Below, piece after piece: positions 28,247 to 35,514 of a stretch of DNA of 64,000 bases. The DNA lies in the NCBI GenBank assembly GCA_964467985.1, contig CAYXTP010000001.1:1-64000 (forward strand). The letters run 5' to 3'. This DNA is from GCA-2720975 sp964467985 (GTDB lineage: Bacteria > Planctomycetota > UBA1135 > GCA-002686595). Position 1 is the first letter of the stretch; each line of letters begins with the position of its first letter. Made by a program: the position numbers and the translations under genes. Below the pieces are notes generated by a model, which saw only the letters and a program-made list of their open reading frames with translations, ran no database searches and was not told the DNA's origin.

Positions 28247-29941
28247 ATGACCGCATCGCGCGCAGAGACTGAAGAGCGAACTCTGACAGAAGCCAGGGCA
28301 AGGGGTCCGCTCGCGACTGTGCGCGCGTTCGTTCGCCTGTCGGGACCTGGTTGGTTGCAGAGCGCGATCACATTGGGAGGCGGTTCGTTGGCCAGTGCCC
28401 TCTACTTGGGCGTGCTCTCAGGTTTCCACCTGCTTTGGTTGCAGATCGCGGCCATGCTGCTGGGCATCGTCATGCTGGCGGCGATTGGGTTTGTGACACT
28501 CACTACGGGCAAGCGACCCTTCAGAGCGATCAACGAACACGTGAGCCCTGTGCTGGGTTGGGGCTGGATCATAGCCGTCATGCTGGCCAATGTCGTGTGG
28601 TGCTTGCCTCAGTTCGCATTGGGTTCGGCTGCGATCCAACAGAATTTGATTCCGTCCCTCTCGGGAACCACGGGTACGGTCATCAGTTGCGCACTGATTT
28701 TGGGTCTCTCAAGCGTCGTGATCTGGTTCTACGACAGCGGCGCACGCGGCATCCGCATCTTTGAAATCGTGTTGAAAGTTATGGTTGGGCTGGTTGTGTT
28801 GAGCTTTTTTGGGGTGGTCCTGACACTGGCCACCTCGGAGATCGGCCTGACATGGGCCGATATCGTCGGTGGTCTAATTCCTGACCTCTCGTTCCTAAGC
28901 TCCCCTGCCCCCGAGTTTGCCTCGTTCCTCGCCGCCAGCCCGATGGCGGAGTGGTGGTCCGCGCGCATCGTGAGCGAACAACAGGATGTCATGGTTGCCG
29001 CCGCGGCCACGGCCGTGGGTATCAACATGACGTTCCTCTTGCCCTACTCGATGTTGCGCAAGGGCTGGGGGCGCGCCCACCGGGGCCTGGCGGTGTTCGA
29101 TCTCGGGACCGCACTTCTGATCCCCTTTGCATTGGCCACCAGCTGCGTGGTCATCGTTGCGGCCAGTCAATTCCACGGAAAGGCCGATGTGCGCCTAGTG
29201 AATGAGCCGGCAGCAGCTGTCGAGCACACGGCGTACCTGAAGACTCTTGACGCACGGCTAGCGAGTGAGCTGAGCACCGAGGACTTCGCCCGGCGTAGCG
29301 TAGACCCTGGATTGCGAGAGGCACTGGAACCCGGCGCTTTCGAAGCACGAGTGGCCTCCGCCCTTGCCGAGCTACCGCTTGCGGACCGCCAGTTGGCGGC
29401 CATGCTGCAGAAACGCGATGCGTTTTCTCTTGCAGCCTCCCTTGAGCCATTGACCGGACATACCGTGTCTCAGGTCGTCTTTGGGTTGGGAGTGCTTGGC
29501 ATGGCCATCTCTACGGTGATCATCTTGATGCTCATCAGTGGCTTTACTTTCTGCGAGATGTTCAACCTGGAGCCGCGCGGCACGGCTCACCGTGCCGGAG
29601 CGCTGTTCGCCGGAACCGTGGGTTTCTTTGGGCCGTTCATCTGGAAAGGCGACGCCGAATTTTGGCTGGCTGTGCCGACTTCAAACTTCGGCATGGCGCT
29701 GCTACCAATCGCCTACTGGACATTCTTCCTGATGATGAACAGCAAGGGTCTGCTAGGCAAACGGCGACCCCGCGGGCGTAGCCGAGTGATCTGGAACTCG
29801 CTCATGATCTTGAGTGCGTCGATCGCCACCTTCGCCAGTCTGGCCACCCTCCAAAAGAATTTGGGCGCCTTGGGCTGGCAGATCGTCGCTGGATTCCTAG
29901 CCCTTGCAGCAGTCGTTCATGTCAAGCGCAAGCGGATCTAG
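28247..29941 (+). CDS. Nramp-like membrane transporter, non-canonical metal site
   Basis: A 564-residue membrane protein with about 11 helices in an Nramp/LeuT-like arrangement. The first helix reads GPGWLQSAITLGGGSLASAL (residues 33-52): GPG is present, but the Nramp metal-binding DPGN is replaced by LGGGS. The TM6 region GINMTFLLPYSMLRKGW (about 258-274) lacks the MPH motif. A hydrophilic insert of about 100 residues (near 310-410, rich in Glu and Ala) interrupts the second half. ATG 28247 is chosen since an earlier in-frame ATG (28190) would overlap the divergent DUF993 gene. It probably belongs to the planctomycete clade annotated as Nramp-related. The substrate is likely not the usual Mn/Fe, but this is inference. 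Confidence 0.7.
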   Translation: MTASRAETEERTLTEARARGPLATVRAFVRLSGPGWLQSAITLGGGSLASALYLGVLSGFHLLWLQIAAMLLGIVMLAAIGFVTLTTGKRPFRAINEHVSPVLGWGWIIAVMLANVVWCLPQFALGSAAIQQNLIPSLSGTTGTVISCALILGLSSVVIWFYDSGARGIRIFEIVLKVMVGLVVLSFFGVVLTLATSEIGLTWADIVGGLIPDLSFLSSPAPEFASFLAASPMAEWWSARIVSEQQDVMVAAAATAVGINMTFLLPYSMLRKGWGRAHRGLAVFDLGTALLIPFALATSCVVIVAASQFHGKADVRLVNEPAAAVEHTAYLKTLDARLASELSTEDFARRSVDPGLREALEPGAFEARVASALAELPLADRQLAAMLQKRDAFSLAASLEPLTGHTVSQVVFGLGVLGMAISTVIILMLISGFTFCEMFNLEPRGTAHRAGALFAGTVGFFGPFIWKGDAEFWLAVPTSNFGMALLPIAYWTFFLMMNSKGLLGKRRPRGRSRVIWNSLMILSASIATFASLATLQKNLGALGWQIVAGFLALAAVVHVKRKRI

Positions 29942-30711
29942 AAGTGCAGGCTAAGGCCCACATACGGGCCACCACTTGTGAAGTCTAGCGCGATGCTATC
30001 CCCGGCGTCCTCGAACTCCAGGTCCACCTTGGTGCGGCGCCAACCAAAGGTGACGGAGCCGATCAAGTGCTCTTCACCGCCCGCGAATTTCCAGCGGCCG
30101 AAGAGGTCGTAGTCCCGCATATCGACTTCGCCTTCGTCCACGCTCACGGTCATTCCCGAGAGCACGCCGTTCAAGGTGATCGGGCCAGCGTCCATCGAGC
30201 CGCGCACACCGACTACCGGGATCGGCAGCAAGCTCTCTCCAACCAGCTCCTGCTTGGTCGCCGTGTCTTCCAGAGCCAGAAGGAAGTCAATGGCCGTTAC
30301 GCCGATCCCAAAACCGAACTCCGCGTTGTCTCCTGGAACGAGGTCGAAGGTCAGCAGCATGGAGTGCAGTCCCATGTCCATACGGCTATCCACGTCCGTG
30401 TTGGCAACGAACGTATGCCCATCGAGCGTGATGTTTGATTTCACGGTGCCCGAGCCCTCGTAGCTGGCACTCTGAGTCGAGACCGACAAGTGCGGAGAGC
30501 CCCAACTCAGGTCCACGACCGCTCCCAGGCTGCCTTCGTCACCGTCAATGCCCAGATCCTTGAACGAAGTCGTCTGACCGGTCACCGGACCAAGGGCGCT
30601 CAGTTCGCCGGAATTATCCATGGACATATAGCGCGCACCCGCGACCAAGCTGGGACCAGAACAAGCGCAGAGAAGAAGGGCCAGGACGGGGACTAGGGGC
30701 TTGGAATTCAT
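29938..30711 (-). CDS. Putative outer-membrane beta-barrel protein
   Basis: A 257-residue exported protein of unknown function. MNSKPLVPVLALLLCACSGP is a signal peptide with a lipobox-like LCAC. The mature part alternates polar and hydrophobic residues in short strands (VVDLSWGSPHLSVSTQSASY, GLHSMLLTFDLVPG, AEFGFGIGVTAIDFLLAL, IGSVTFGWRRTKVDLEF) and ends in GGPYVGLSLHF, whose C-terminal phenylalanine is the typical last-strand signal for barrel assembly. It is monocistronic and its stop overlaps the convergent transporter by 4 nt. The beta-barrel call is from strand pattern only. Confidence 0.7.
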   Translation of the reverse strand: MNSKPLVPVLALLLCACSGPSLVAGARYMSMDNSGELSALGPVTGQTTSFKDLGIDGDEGSLGAVVDLSWGSPHLSVSTQSASYEGSGTVKSNITLDGHTFVANTDVDSRMDMGLHSMLLTFDLVPGDNAEFGFGIGVTAIDFLLALEDTATKQELVGESLLPIPVVGVRGSMDAGPITLNGVLSGMTVSVDEGEVDMRDYDLFGRWKFAGGEEHLIGSVTFGWRRTKVDLEFEDAGDSIALDFTSGGPYVGLSLHF

Positions 30712-30829
30712 GAGTGAGTCGCGCTTGGGAATCGGCGGTCTTGATCGGAGTCGCTGACCAGTCTGCCCAGCACAGGGGGCAATTGCGATCGACGAATGCG
30801 ACTCTCGCTAGCCGTGTCAGCCGGCGCCG

Positions 30830-32266
30830 TCAGATTCGTCGCTTGGCACGCTTCAGCTCAGCTGCGGCTCGAGTGCCCTTGTAGTAGGGGTCGAGCGGGT
30901 AGCAGCCGCTCGGCAGGCCCAATCGCGGGCCGCTCGTGCAATCCGAAAACGTGCGGCAAATCTTACGGCGATCAAGGGGGCGACCGGCGAGCACGTCAGC
31001 GGGCAGCTCGGGGTAGATCAGGGCCATGCGTCCCAAGCCGGGCAAGTCCACATGTCCGTGACGCACCTCATGCTGGGCGACGTGGGGCAAGTACTCCATC
31101 AAGTACGAGTAGCCCGTGCCCGCAATCACCAGGTCAGGAAAGGCCGCCTTGCACTGGCGAACGGCGCGCAGGTGTTCGCCGACTTCCAGCAAGGGATCGC
31201 GCGGGGGCAGGTAGCCGTCACAAGGCGGGTAGGCTGCCGGCCGCTGCAGGTGGGGCGTCGTGTAGGGCGAACCCAGACTCAGGCTCACAAGGCGCACATT
31301 CCAAGAGCGGAGCAGCTCCAGTAGTTCGAACGACTCGGCCAGATTCATGCGCCGCGGATCCGCCGTGTCGATTCCGATTCCATGCGGATAAGGCAGTTCC
31401 GCGTCCCATCCGCGCGGCTCACCCAGCCCGCGGTCCTCATCTGGTTTGTGGGGAAAAACCTCAGCGATAGAGACTCGGCTGCCGACCACCAGACCCGGAC
31501 ACTCTGTTCGGATGGCATCGATGATGCGCTTGAACAGCAGTGTGCGTCCCTTCAGGTCGCCCCCGTAGGGGCCGGGTCGGTTGCGGGCCCCCAGGAGTTC
31601 ATGCAGCAAGTACCCGTGGCAGGCCTTCACATCCACGAAATGAAAACCCGCCTGCCAAGCCAACCTTGCTGTAGCTACAAAGGCCTCCCCAATGGCCTCG
31701 AGCTCCGTGTCCGTCAGCAGCGGCCCGTCCGTTTTCAGGCCTTGGTGCTCTTCCAGGACTCGGTTCCGCGCGACCAACTTAGGCGCGGGCTTTCCCAGCG
31801 GTCTTGCGAATCGGCCAGAGTGGGTGAGCTGCAGACCGATGCAAAGATCATCGGTGTCGGCGCCCATCTGCGTGTGGCCGTCGCGGACTTCAGACAACAA
31901 TGCATTCAAGGAGGCGGGCACATCTTGATCGACCGAGCAGTGCAACTGGTTCGGGTTGGCGCGCCCGTCTGGACACACCGCAAACGCCTCGCCACCCCAA
32001 ATCATCTTCGCCGTGGAGCGGCCAAATCCGCGCCAGCGCCGAAGAGTGGCTTCGGAGGGCGTGCCTTCAGGTGTGGCATCCCAGCCTTCCATGGGGTGGA
32101 TCGCAAAGCGATTACCAAGGGTCATGGAACCGATGTCGAGCGGTTGGCCAAGCGGGCCTGCTCGACCCTCGAGCTCCACGTCCAGGTCCAGGTCTGGCAG
32201 CAGTTCGCGCAGATGGGCGCGCATGCTCCCCGCATCGCGGAAACTGCCCGGTGTCTTGAACTCCAT
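30830..32266 (-). CDS. Old Yellow Enzyme-type NADH:flavin oxidoreductase
   Basis: An FMN TIM-barrel ene-reductase family protein, 478 residues, over 100 longer than a typical OYE. Barrel landmarks are GSMTLGNRFAIHPMEGWDAT near residue 45, GLQLTHSGRFARP (the His/Ser-containing strand), GFHFVDVKACHGYLLHEL and LGARNRPGPYGGDLKGRTLL, VVGSRVSIAEVF, and the phosphate-binding ADVLAGR...FSDCTSG. A C-terminal Cys-containing tail (KICRTFSDC, LPSGCYPLDPYY) resembles the start of an iron-sulfur extension but is too short for the 2,4-dienoyl-CoA-reductase type. It starts 4 nt downstream of the acyltransferase stop, so the two are probably cotranscribed. Substrate unknown. Confidence 0.87.
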   Translation of the reverse strand: MEFKTPGSFRDAGSMRAHLRELLPDLDLDVELEGRAGPLGQPLDIGSMTLGNRFAIHPMEGWDATPEGTPSEATLRRWRGFGRSTAKMIWGGEAFAVCPDGRANPNQLHCSVDQDVPASLNALLSEVRDGHTQMGADTDDLCIGLQLTHSGRFARPLGKPAPKLVARNRVLEEHQGLKTDGPLLTDTELEAIGEAFVATARLAWQAGFHFVDVKACHGYLLHELLGARNRPGPYGGDLKGRTLLFKRIIDAIRTECPGLVVGSRVSIAEVFPHKPDEDRGLGEPRGWDAELPYPHGIGIDTADPRRMNLAESFELLELLRSWNVRLVSLSLGSPYTTPHLQRPAAYPPCDGYLPPRDPLLEVGEHLRAVRQCKAAFPDLVIAGTGYSYLMEYLPHVAQHEVRHGHVDLPGLGRMALIYPELPADVLAGRPLDRRKICRTFSDCTSGPRLGLPSGCYPLDPYYKGTRAAAELKRAKRRI

Positions 32267-32270
32267 AGAC

Positions 32271-33566
32271 CTAGTGGTCGCCGGCGTCCTGGCCCAAGCG
32301 AGTGAGGCGTTCCAGTTCGGAATGGAATAAGTGGAACTCGCGCGTCAGCGGCAGGGTGCTTGGGGAGTCTGCTAACCCGGCCGCGTGGGCTCGTCGGCGT
32401 CCCCGATATCCGCGCAGGGAATCTGCGGCCGGAGCCGCTGCTCGAAGCGCAACCAACGAAACTAGACTGACCGCCAATCCTGATAAGGGACCCCACATCG
32501 TCCAGGACGCCGCGACCAAGATGGCGTTCCACAGCAGGCCCAGCGGAAGCGTGAGTAGGATCGTGCCGGACACAATCTTGTCTTGTGGCAGCCCGGCTCT
32601 CTGCACCAGCACTTTGCATAACCGTGCGGGCAGACCCCAGAAGAGTCGGCCCAGCAAGACCGGTGCCAGGGACAAGGGTGAGCCCGTGCGTTCTGACGCG
32701 GGCACGGCGGCCTGACCAAAGATCGGGTCCACACCGTGTTCTTGCAGGTGGTCGGCCAAAGACCGTGCGCTCTCGACCAAGGCGGTGTGAGCGTCAGGGT
32801 TCTGCTCGCGTTCACGGCCCAGTCCACGCGCCAGGGCTTGCAGTTGTCCGTGGTGAGAACCATCGCGGGAGTGCCAGCAGCGGCGAGCCAAGCGCAGCAC
32901 GGTTTCATCGCTCTCGTGCTGCGCTTCAAGCGTGAGGTCCCCAATGGCCTTCGCGACCTCCTCCATCAACTGCGACACCGCGGCTCGAGGGTTCTCCTCG
33001 TGGGCAGCGCGGTAGGACTCAATCGTGAACGACGGACCCACGCGCACATCTACTCGGCTGCGGTACTCATCTCGGTTGGTGTAGTGAATGCCGACTGGAA
33101 CGATGCGCAAGCCAAGCGCCCAGTCACGGGCGTTTTCGGCGTTGAAAGCCAACCGGGCCGTCCCTGTTCGCAAGGGCACGCGCATGCGCATGGCATTCTT
33201 GCTCTCGCCCTCGGGAAACATCATCAGCGCTTCGCCGCCCAACAGCGCCTTGCGCACGGAAGAGAAGGCCTCGTTGTTGTTCAGGCTGGCTGCCACGTGG
33301 TCCTTCTTGCGATAGACGGCGATTGAGCCTCCCAGACGCGCCAGGGTTGCCAGGCCCGGTGTGCGCAGGATCGAGTGCTTGATCAAGACGCGCAGGGGGC
33401 GCGGGGACCAGCCGTAGATCACAGCCGCGTCCATGATGCCTCCGGTGTGGTTGCCCACCACGATCGCGGGGCAATCCTTCGGAATCGCCTCGCCGACCAC
33501 GTGCACTCGGTGCCAGACACGGGCGTAGAAGCGAGCGACAATCCGAATCAGGCCGGGGGACTCCAT
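32271..33566 (-). CDS. Lysophospholipid acyltransferase family protein (PlsC-like)
   Basis: A glycerolipid acyltransferase of 431 residues. The catalytic NHxxxxD box is VVGNHTGGIMDAAV (about residues 36-49). The substrate box is MMFPEGESKNAMRMRVPLRT, and GTARLAF follows, as in PlsC proteins. The C-terminal 150 residues add hydrophobic segments (LLTLPLGLLWNAILVAAS, WGPLSGLAVSLVSLVALR), giving a membrane anchor. ATG 33566 abuts a 21-bp element repeated upstream of the araC gene. It probably acylates lysophosphatidic acid, but the extended form could have another lyso-lipid acceptor. Confidence 0.87.
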   Translation of the reverse strand: MESPGLIRIVARFYARVWHRVHVVGEAIPKDCPAIVVGNHTGGIMDAAVIYGWSPRPLRVLIKHSILRTPGLATLARLGGSIAVYRKKDHVAASLNNNEAFSSVRKALLGGEALMMFPEGESKNAMRMRVPLRTGTARLAFNAENARDWALGLRIVPVGIHYTNRDEYRSRVDVRVGPSFTIESYRAAHEENPRAAVSQLMEEVAKAIGDLTLEAQHESDETVLRLARRCWHSRDGSHHGQLQALARGLGREREQNPDAHTALVESARSLADHLQEHGVDPIFGQAAVPASERTGSPLSLAPVLLGRLFWGLPARLCKVLVQRAGLPQDKIVSGTILLTLPLGLLWNAILVAASWTMWGPLSGLAVSLVSLVALRAAAPAADSLRGYRGRRRAHAAGLADSPSTLPLTREFHLFHSELERLTRLGQDAGDH

Positions 33567-33567
33567 G

Positions 33568-33588
33568 GACTGTGGATTGTCCCCGGAC
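33568..33588. repeat. 21-bp repeat, copy 1 (upstream of acyltransferase)
   Basis: GACTGTGGATTGTC followed by CCCGGAC; 19 of 21 bases match copy 2 at 34667-34687, same orientation. It contains GAC-N8-GTC symmetry and sits directly against the acyltransferase start codon. Possible operator of the araC-type regulator encoded between the copies. Confidence 0.6.
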
Positions 33589-33606
33589 GCGAACCCAGAG
33601 GCTAGT

Positions 33607-33628
33607 CCCTGGGCCGTGTTCCCCAGGG
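33607..33628. terminator. Hairpin between araC and acyltransferase genes
   Basis: CCCTGGG and CCCAGGG form a perfect 7-bp stem with an 8-nt loop, 13 nt after the araC stop. There is no U-tract, so termination is uncertain. Confidence 0.4.
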
Positions 33629-33641
33629 GTCGCCTAGGCGT

Positions 33642-34550
33642 TCAGGGAATCTGCCGTTCGTGGTCCTCACGCCACTGGTTGGGGCTCAGCCCGACTTCCC
33701 TCTTGAAGGCACGGTAGAAGGTGGAGAGGTCCTCGAAACCGCATTCGAAAGCGATGGACAGCACCGTGCGTGTCGTCTGAACAAGCAGGCGCCGGGCGTG
33801 GGCAATTCGCAGGCGTCGGATATGGGTCAGCCAGGAGGATCCTGTGATTTGCCTGAACAACTGGGTAAATCGACGCCGGCTGATTCCCAATCTCGCGGCG
33901 GCGTCGTCAAGGTTGGTGGCCTCGAAGAAATGCTGATCGAGGTCTTGGACGTAGGCTCTCATGCGGGCCGCGGAGGAAGGTGCATCTGCCGTGCGTGCCT
34001 TGCCGGCCAGCGTATCTTGCTTGGAGCGCGCAGGCTCTCCCGAGGGTGGGGTCGTCCGTAGGTCCATGAGTTCTGTCAGCAACCTCAGTGACAGGCTGAC
34101 CACACGCGCTCCTGCTTGTGGGCCCCCCAAGCTCTGCTCGAATAGCAGGCGTCGAACGGTCTTCTCAGTCTTGGCGATCTGCTGTGTGTTTAGGTCCACC
34201 ACCCCTGTGGGTAGGAGGCTTGGATCAAGCGCGGCGACCTCGAAGATCTCGCGCCGGATGCTGATCACGTACAGATTCGTGGGCGTGTTCGGGCCATCCT
34301 CCAACGTGTGTTCACAGCCAGCTGGGATCACGAGTAGATTGCCCTGCCGCGCGGGCAGTCGGCTCTTTTGTGGATAGACCAGGAACCCCTGACCAGATCC
34401 CAGGAACACGATCTTCAAGAAATCGTGCCGGACAGGGTCCATGCGCCAATCCTCGGCGTGGTGGCTCTCGACCACGTCCACGCCCCAGGCAGGGAACTTG
34501 TGGATGAAGGGCGAGCTGGATGTTCGAGGAACGGGGATCTTGGGGGGCAC
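33642..34550 (-). CDS. AraC-family transcriptional regulator
   Basis: A DNA-binding regulator of 302 residues. The N-terminal half is a cupin-type sensor domain (FLGSGQGFLVYPQKSRLPAR, NLLVIPAGCEHTLED). The C-terminal 100 residues form the double helix-turn-helix: NLDDAAARLGISRRRFTQLF, then IAHARRLLVQTTRTVLSIAF with ECGFEDLSTFYRAFKREVGL and SPNQWR, the AraC signature. It is divergent from mraZ and upstream of the acyltransferase/OYE pair on the same strand. Two copies of a 21-bp element lie just downstream of its 3' end and 117 nt upstream of its start, making self-control plus control of the lipid gene a reasonable hypothesis. The ligand is unknown. Confidence 0.92.
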   Translation of the reverse strand: MPPKIPVPRTSSSPFIHKFPAWGVDVVESHHAEDWRMDPVRHDFLKIVFLGSGQGFLVYPQKSRLPARQGNLLVIPAGCEHTLEDGPNTPTNLYVISIRREIFEVAALDPSLLPTGVVDLNTQQIAKTEKTVRRLLFEQSLGGPQAGARVVSLSLRLLTELMDLRTTPPSGEPARSKQDTLAGKARTADAPSSAARMRAYVQDLDQHFFEATNLDDAAARLGISRRRFTQLFRQITGSSWLTHIRRLRIAHARRLLVQTTRTVLSIAFECGFEDLSTFYRAFKREVGLSPNQWREDHERQIP

Positions 34551-34666
34551 GCTGCGAGTCTAGCAATCGACTCAAAACCCGGGCGATCGGTGTCGACGGC
34601 CACACTTCCGGGGGCTTGTCGGCGAGCCCGTGATGGATGATGGCCAGCCCCGGGGGAACCCGTGCC

Positions 34667-34687
34667 GACTGTGGATTGTCTGCGGAC
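34667..34687. repeat. 21-bp repeat, copy 2 (upstream of araC gene)
   Basis: GACTGTGGATTGTC followed by TGCGGAC, differing from copy 1 (33568-33588) only at two adjacent bases. It lies 117 nt upstream of the araC start codon. Confidence 0.6.
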
Positions 34688-34789
34688 TTTCTCTCTCGCG
34701 CACACGCGAGGGGGTCGGGAGCCCCTGCTGGGAGCCTCCCATGGCACAAAGTGGGCCCCAACCTAGATGGGGGAGTACGGGGCGCCAAT

Positions 34790-34816
34790 GTGGAAAACTC
34801 GTGGAAAGTGAAGGGA
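34790..34816 (+). promoter_or_regulatory. Candidate MraZ operator: GTGGA repeats with 11-bp period
   Basis: GTGGAAAACTC (34790), GTGGAAAGTG (34801) and AGGGA (34812) begin exactly 11 bp apart, on one DNA face. MraZ binds runs of short TGGGN-type direct repeats at about 10-bp spacing upstream of its own gene in E. coli. The spacing pattern here fits; the half-site differs. The GTG start is about 100 nt downstream. Confidence 0.45.
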
Positions 34817-34917
34817 CGTTGGAGATTATCGGGGCCAAATCGCCGCCGTTGCCAAAAATGCAGAGCAAAAAGGAGGAATCCGGGTACATTGCCCGGCCGC
34901 CCGCCGGAGATCTCCCC

Positions 34918-35412
34918 GTGACTCACACCTCGCACCTCATCGGACAGTACAGCGCCACCCTCGACGGTGAAGGGCGCCTCCAATTGCCCCAAGGCCTGCG
35001 CGACGAAATGAACGTGCGGCGCCCAGACTTCAGGCTGATGGCCAACCTCGAACCGGACGGCAGCATCTGCCTGCGAGAGCGCCCCGAATGGGAATCCTAC
35101 GTGGACGCCCTACGCCAGGCCGCCGGCGCCAGCACCCGCAACCGACGCACACTTCTCTTTCTCGCCGCCAATTCCGCACCCGTGCGCTGTGACAAACAGG
35201 GCCGCGTCCGCATCCCAGATCCGCTGCTCGAGTGCGCCGGCATGAACCGCCTGCAGAAGGGGCGCAAGGACCTCATCCTGGTCGGCAATTTCAGTGACGT
35301 GCGCGTCTGGAGTCCAGAACGCTGGCAGACCTTCGGACAGGAGGCCTTGGCAGACTTTGATGGTGGCGTGGATCGCCTGTTGGGCGCGCCCTCGTTAGAC
35401 GAACTCACCTAG
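34918..35412 (+). CDS. mraZ: MraZ-like transcriptional regulator, outside a dcw cluster
   Basis: A 164-residue protein with two SpoVT/AbrB-like half-domains. The first is LIGQYSATLDGEGRLQLPQG followed by LRDEMN (about 6-33). The second is ANSAPVRCDKQGRVRIPDPL followed by KDLILVGNFSDVRVWSPERW (about 85-140). The DxxGRxxLP pattern in the first and DxxGRVRIP in the second are the MraZ signatures. GTG 34918 is chosen, with GGAGA about 8 nt upstream and the domain starting directly after; ATG 34858 is an alternative. In most bacteria mraZ is followed by rsmH (mraW) and division genes. Here the next gene is a convergent symporter, so it is an orphan. Planctomycetes lack FtsZ, so its target is an open question. 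Confidence 0.85.
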   Translation: MTHTSHLIGQYSATLDGEGRLQLPQGLRDEMNVRRPDFRLMANLEPDGSICLRERPEWESYVDALRQAAGASTRNRRTLLFLAANSAPVRCDKQGRVRIPDPLLECAGMNRLQKGRKDLILVGNFSDVRVWSPERWQTFGQEALADFDGGVDRLLGAPSLDELT

Positions 35413-35514
35413 TCGTTGACGGCAGGACTGAGCGGCGTGGGACAGTCTGGTTCACTCTCGGTCGGCCCAACCTGGATCAGGGCAGCGCAGTCGCGATTCC
35501 AAGTTCCTCTGAAA

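Larger units (their letters stand above)
34551..34917. other. 367-nt intergenic region between araC and mraZ
   Basis: This divergent gap must hold the promoters of both genes. It contains repeat copy 2 (34667-34687) and three 11-bp-spaced GTGGA-like repeats (34790-34816). An in-frame ATG at 34858 could extend MraZ by 20 residues. Reading frames that cross the gap on both strands look like composition artefacts; I see no gene. Confidence 0.6.

Noticed and set aside
30712..30829. Gap between the outer-membrane protein gene and the OYE gene as a possible RNA gene
   Set aside because: Only 118 nt, with no terminator, promoter or stable structure evident.
31382..32305. 307-codon frame on the plus strand
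   Set aside because: Antisense to the OYE gene, which has clear family motifs; no ribosome binding site or recognisable domain on the plus strand.
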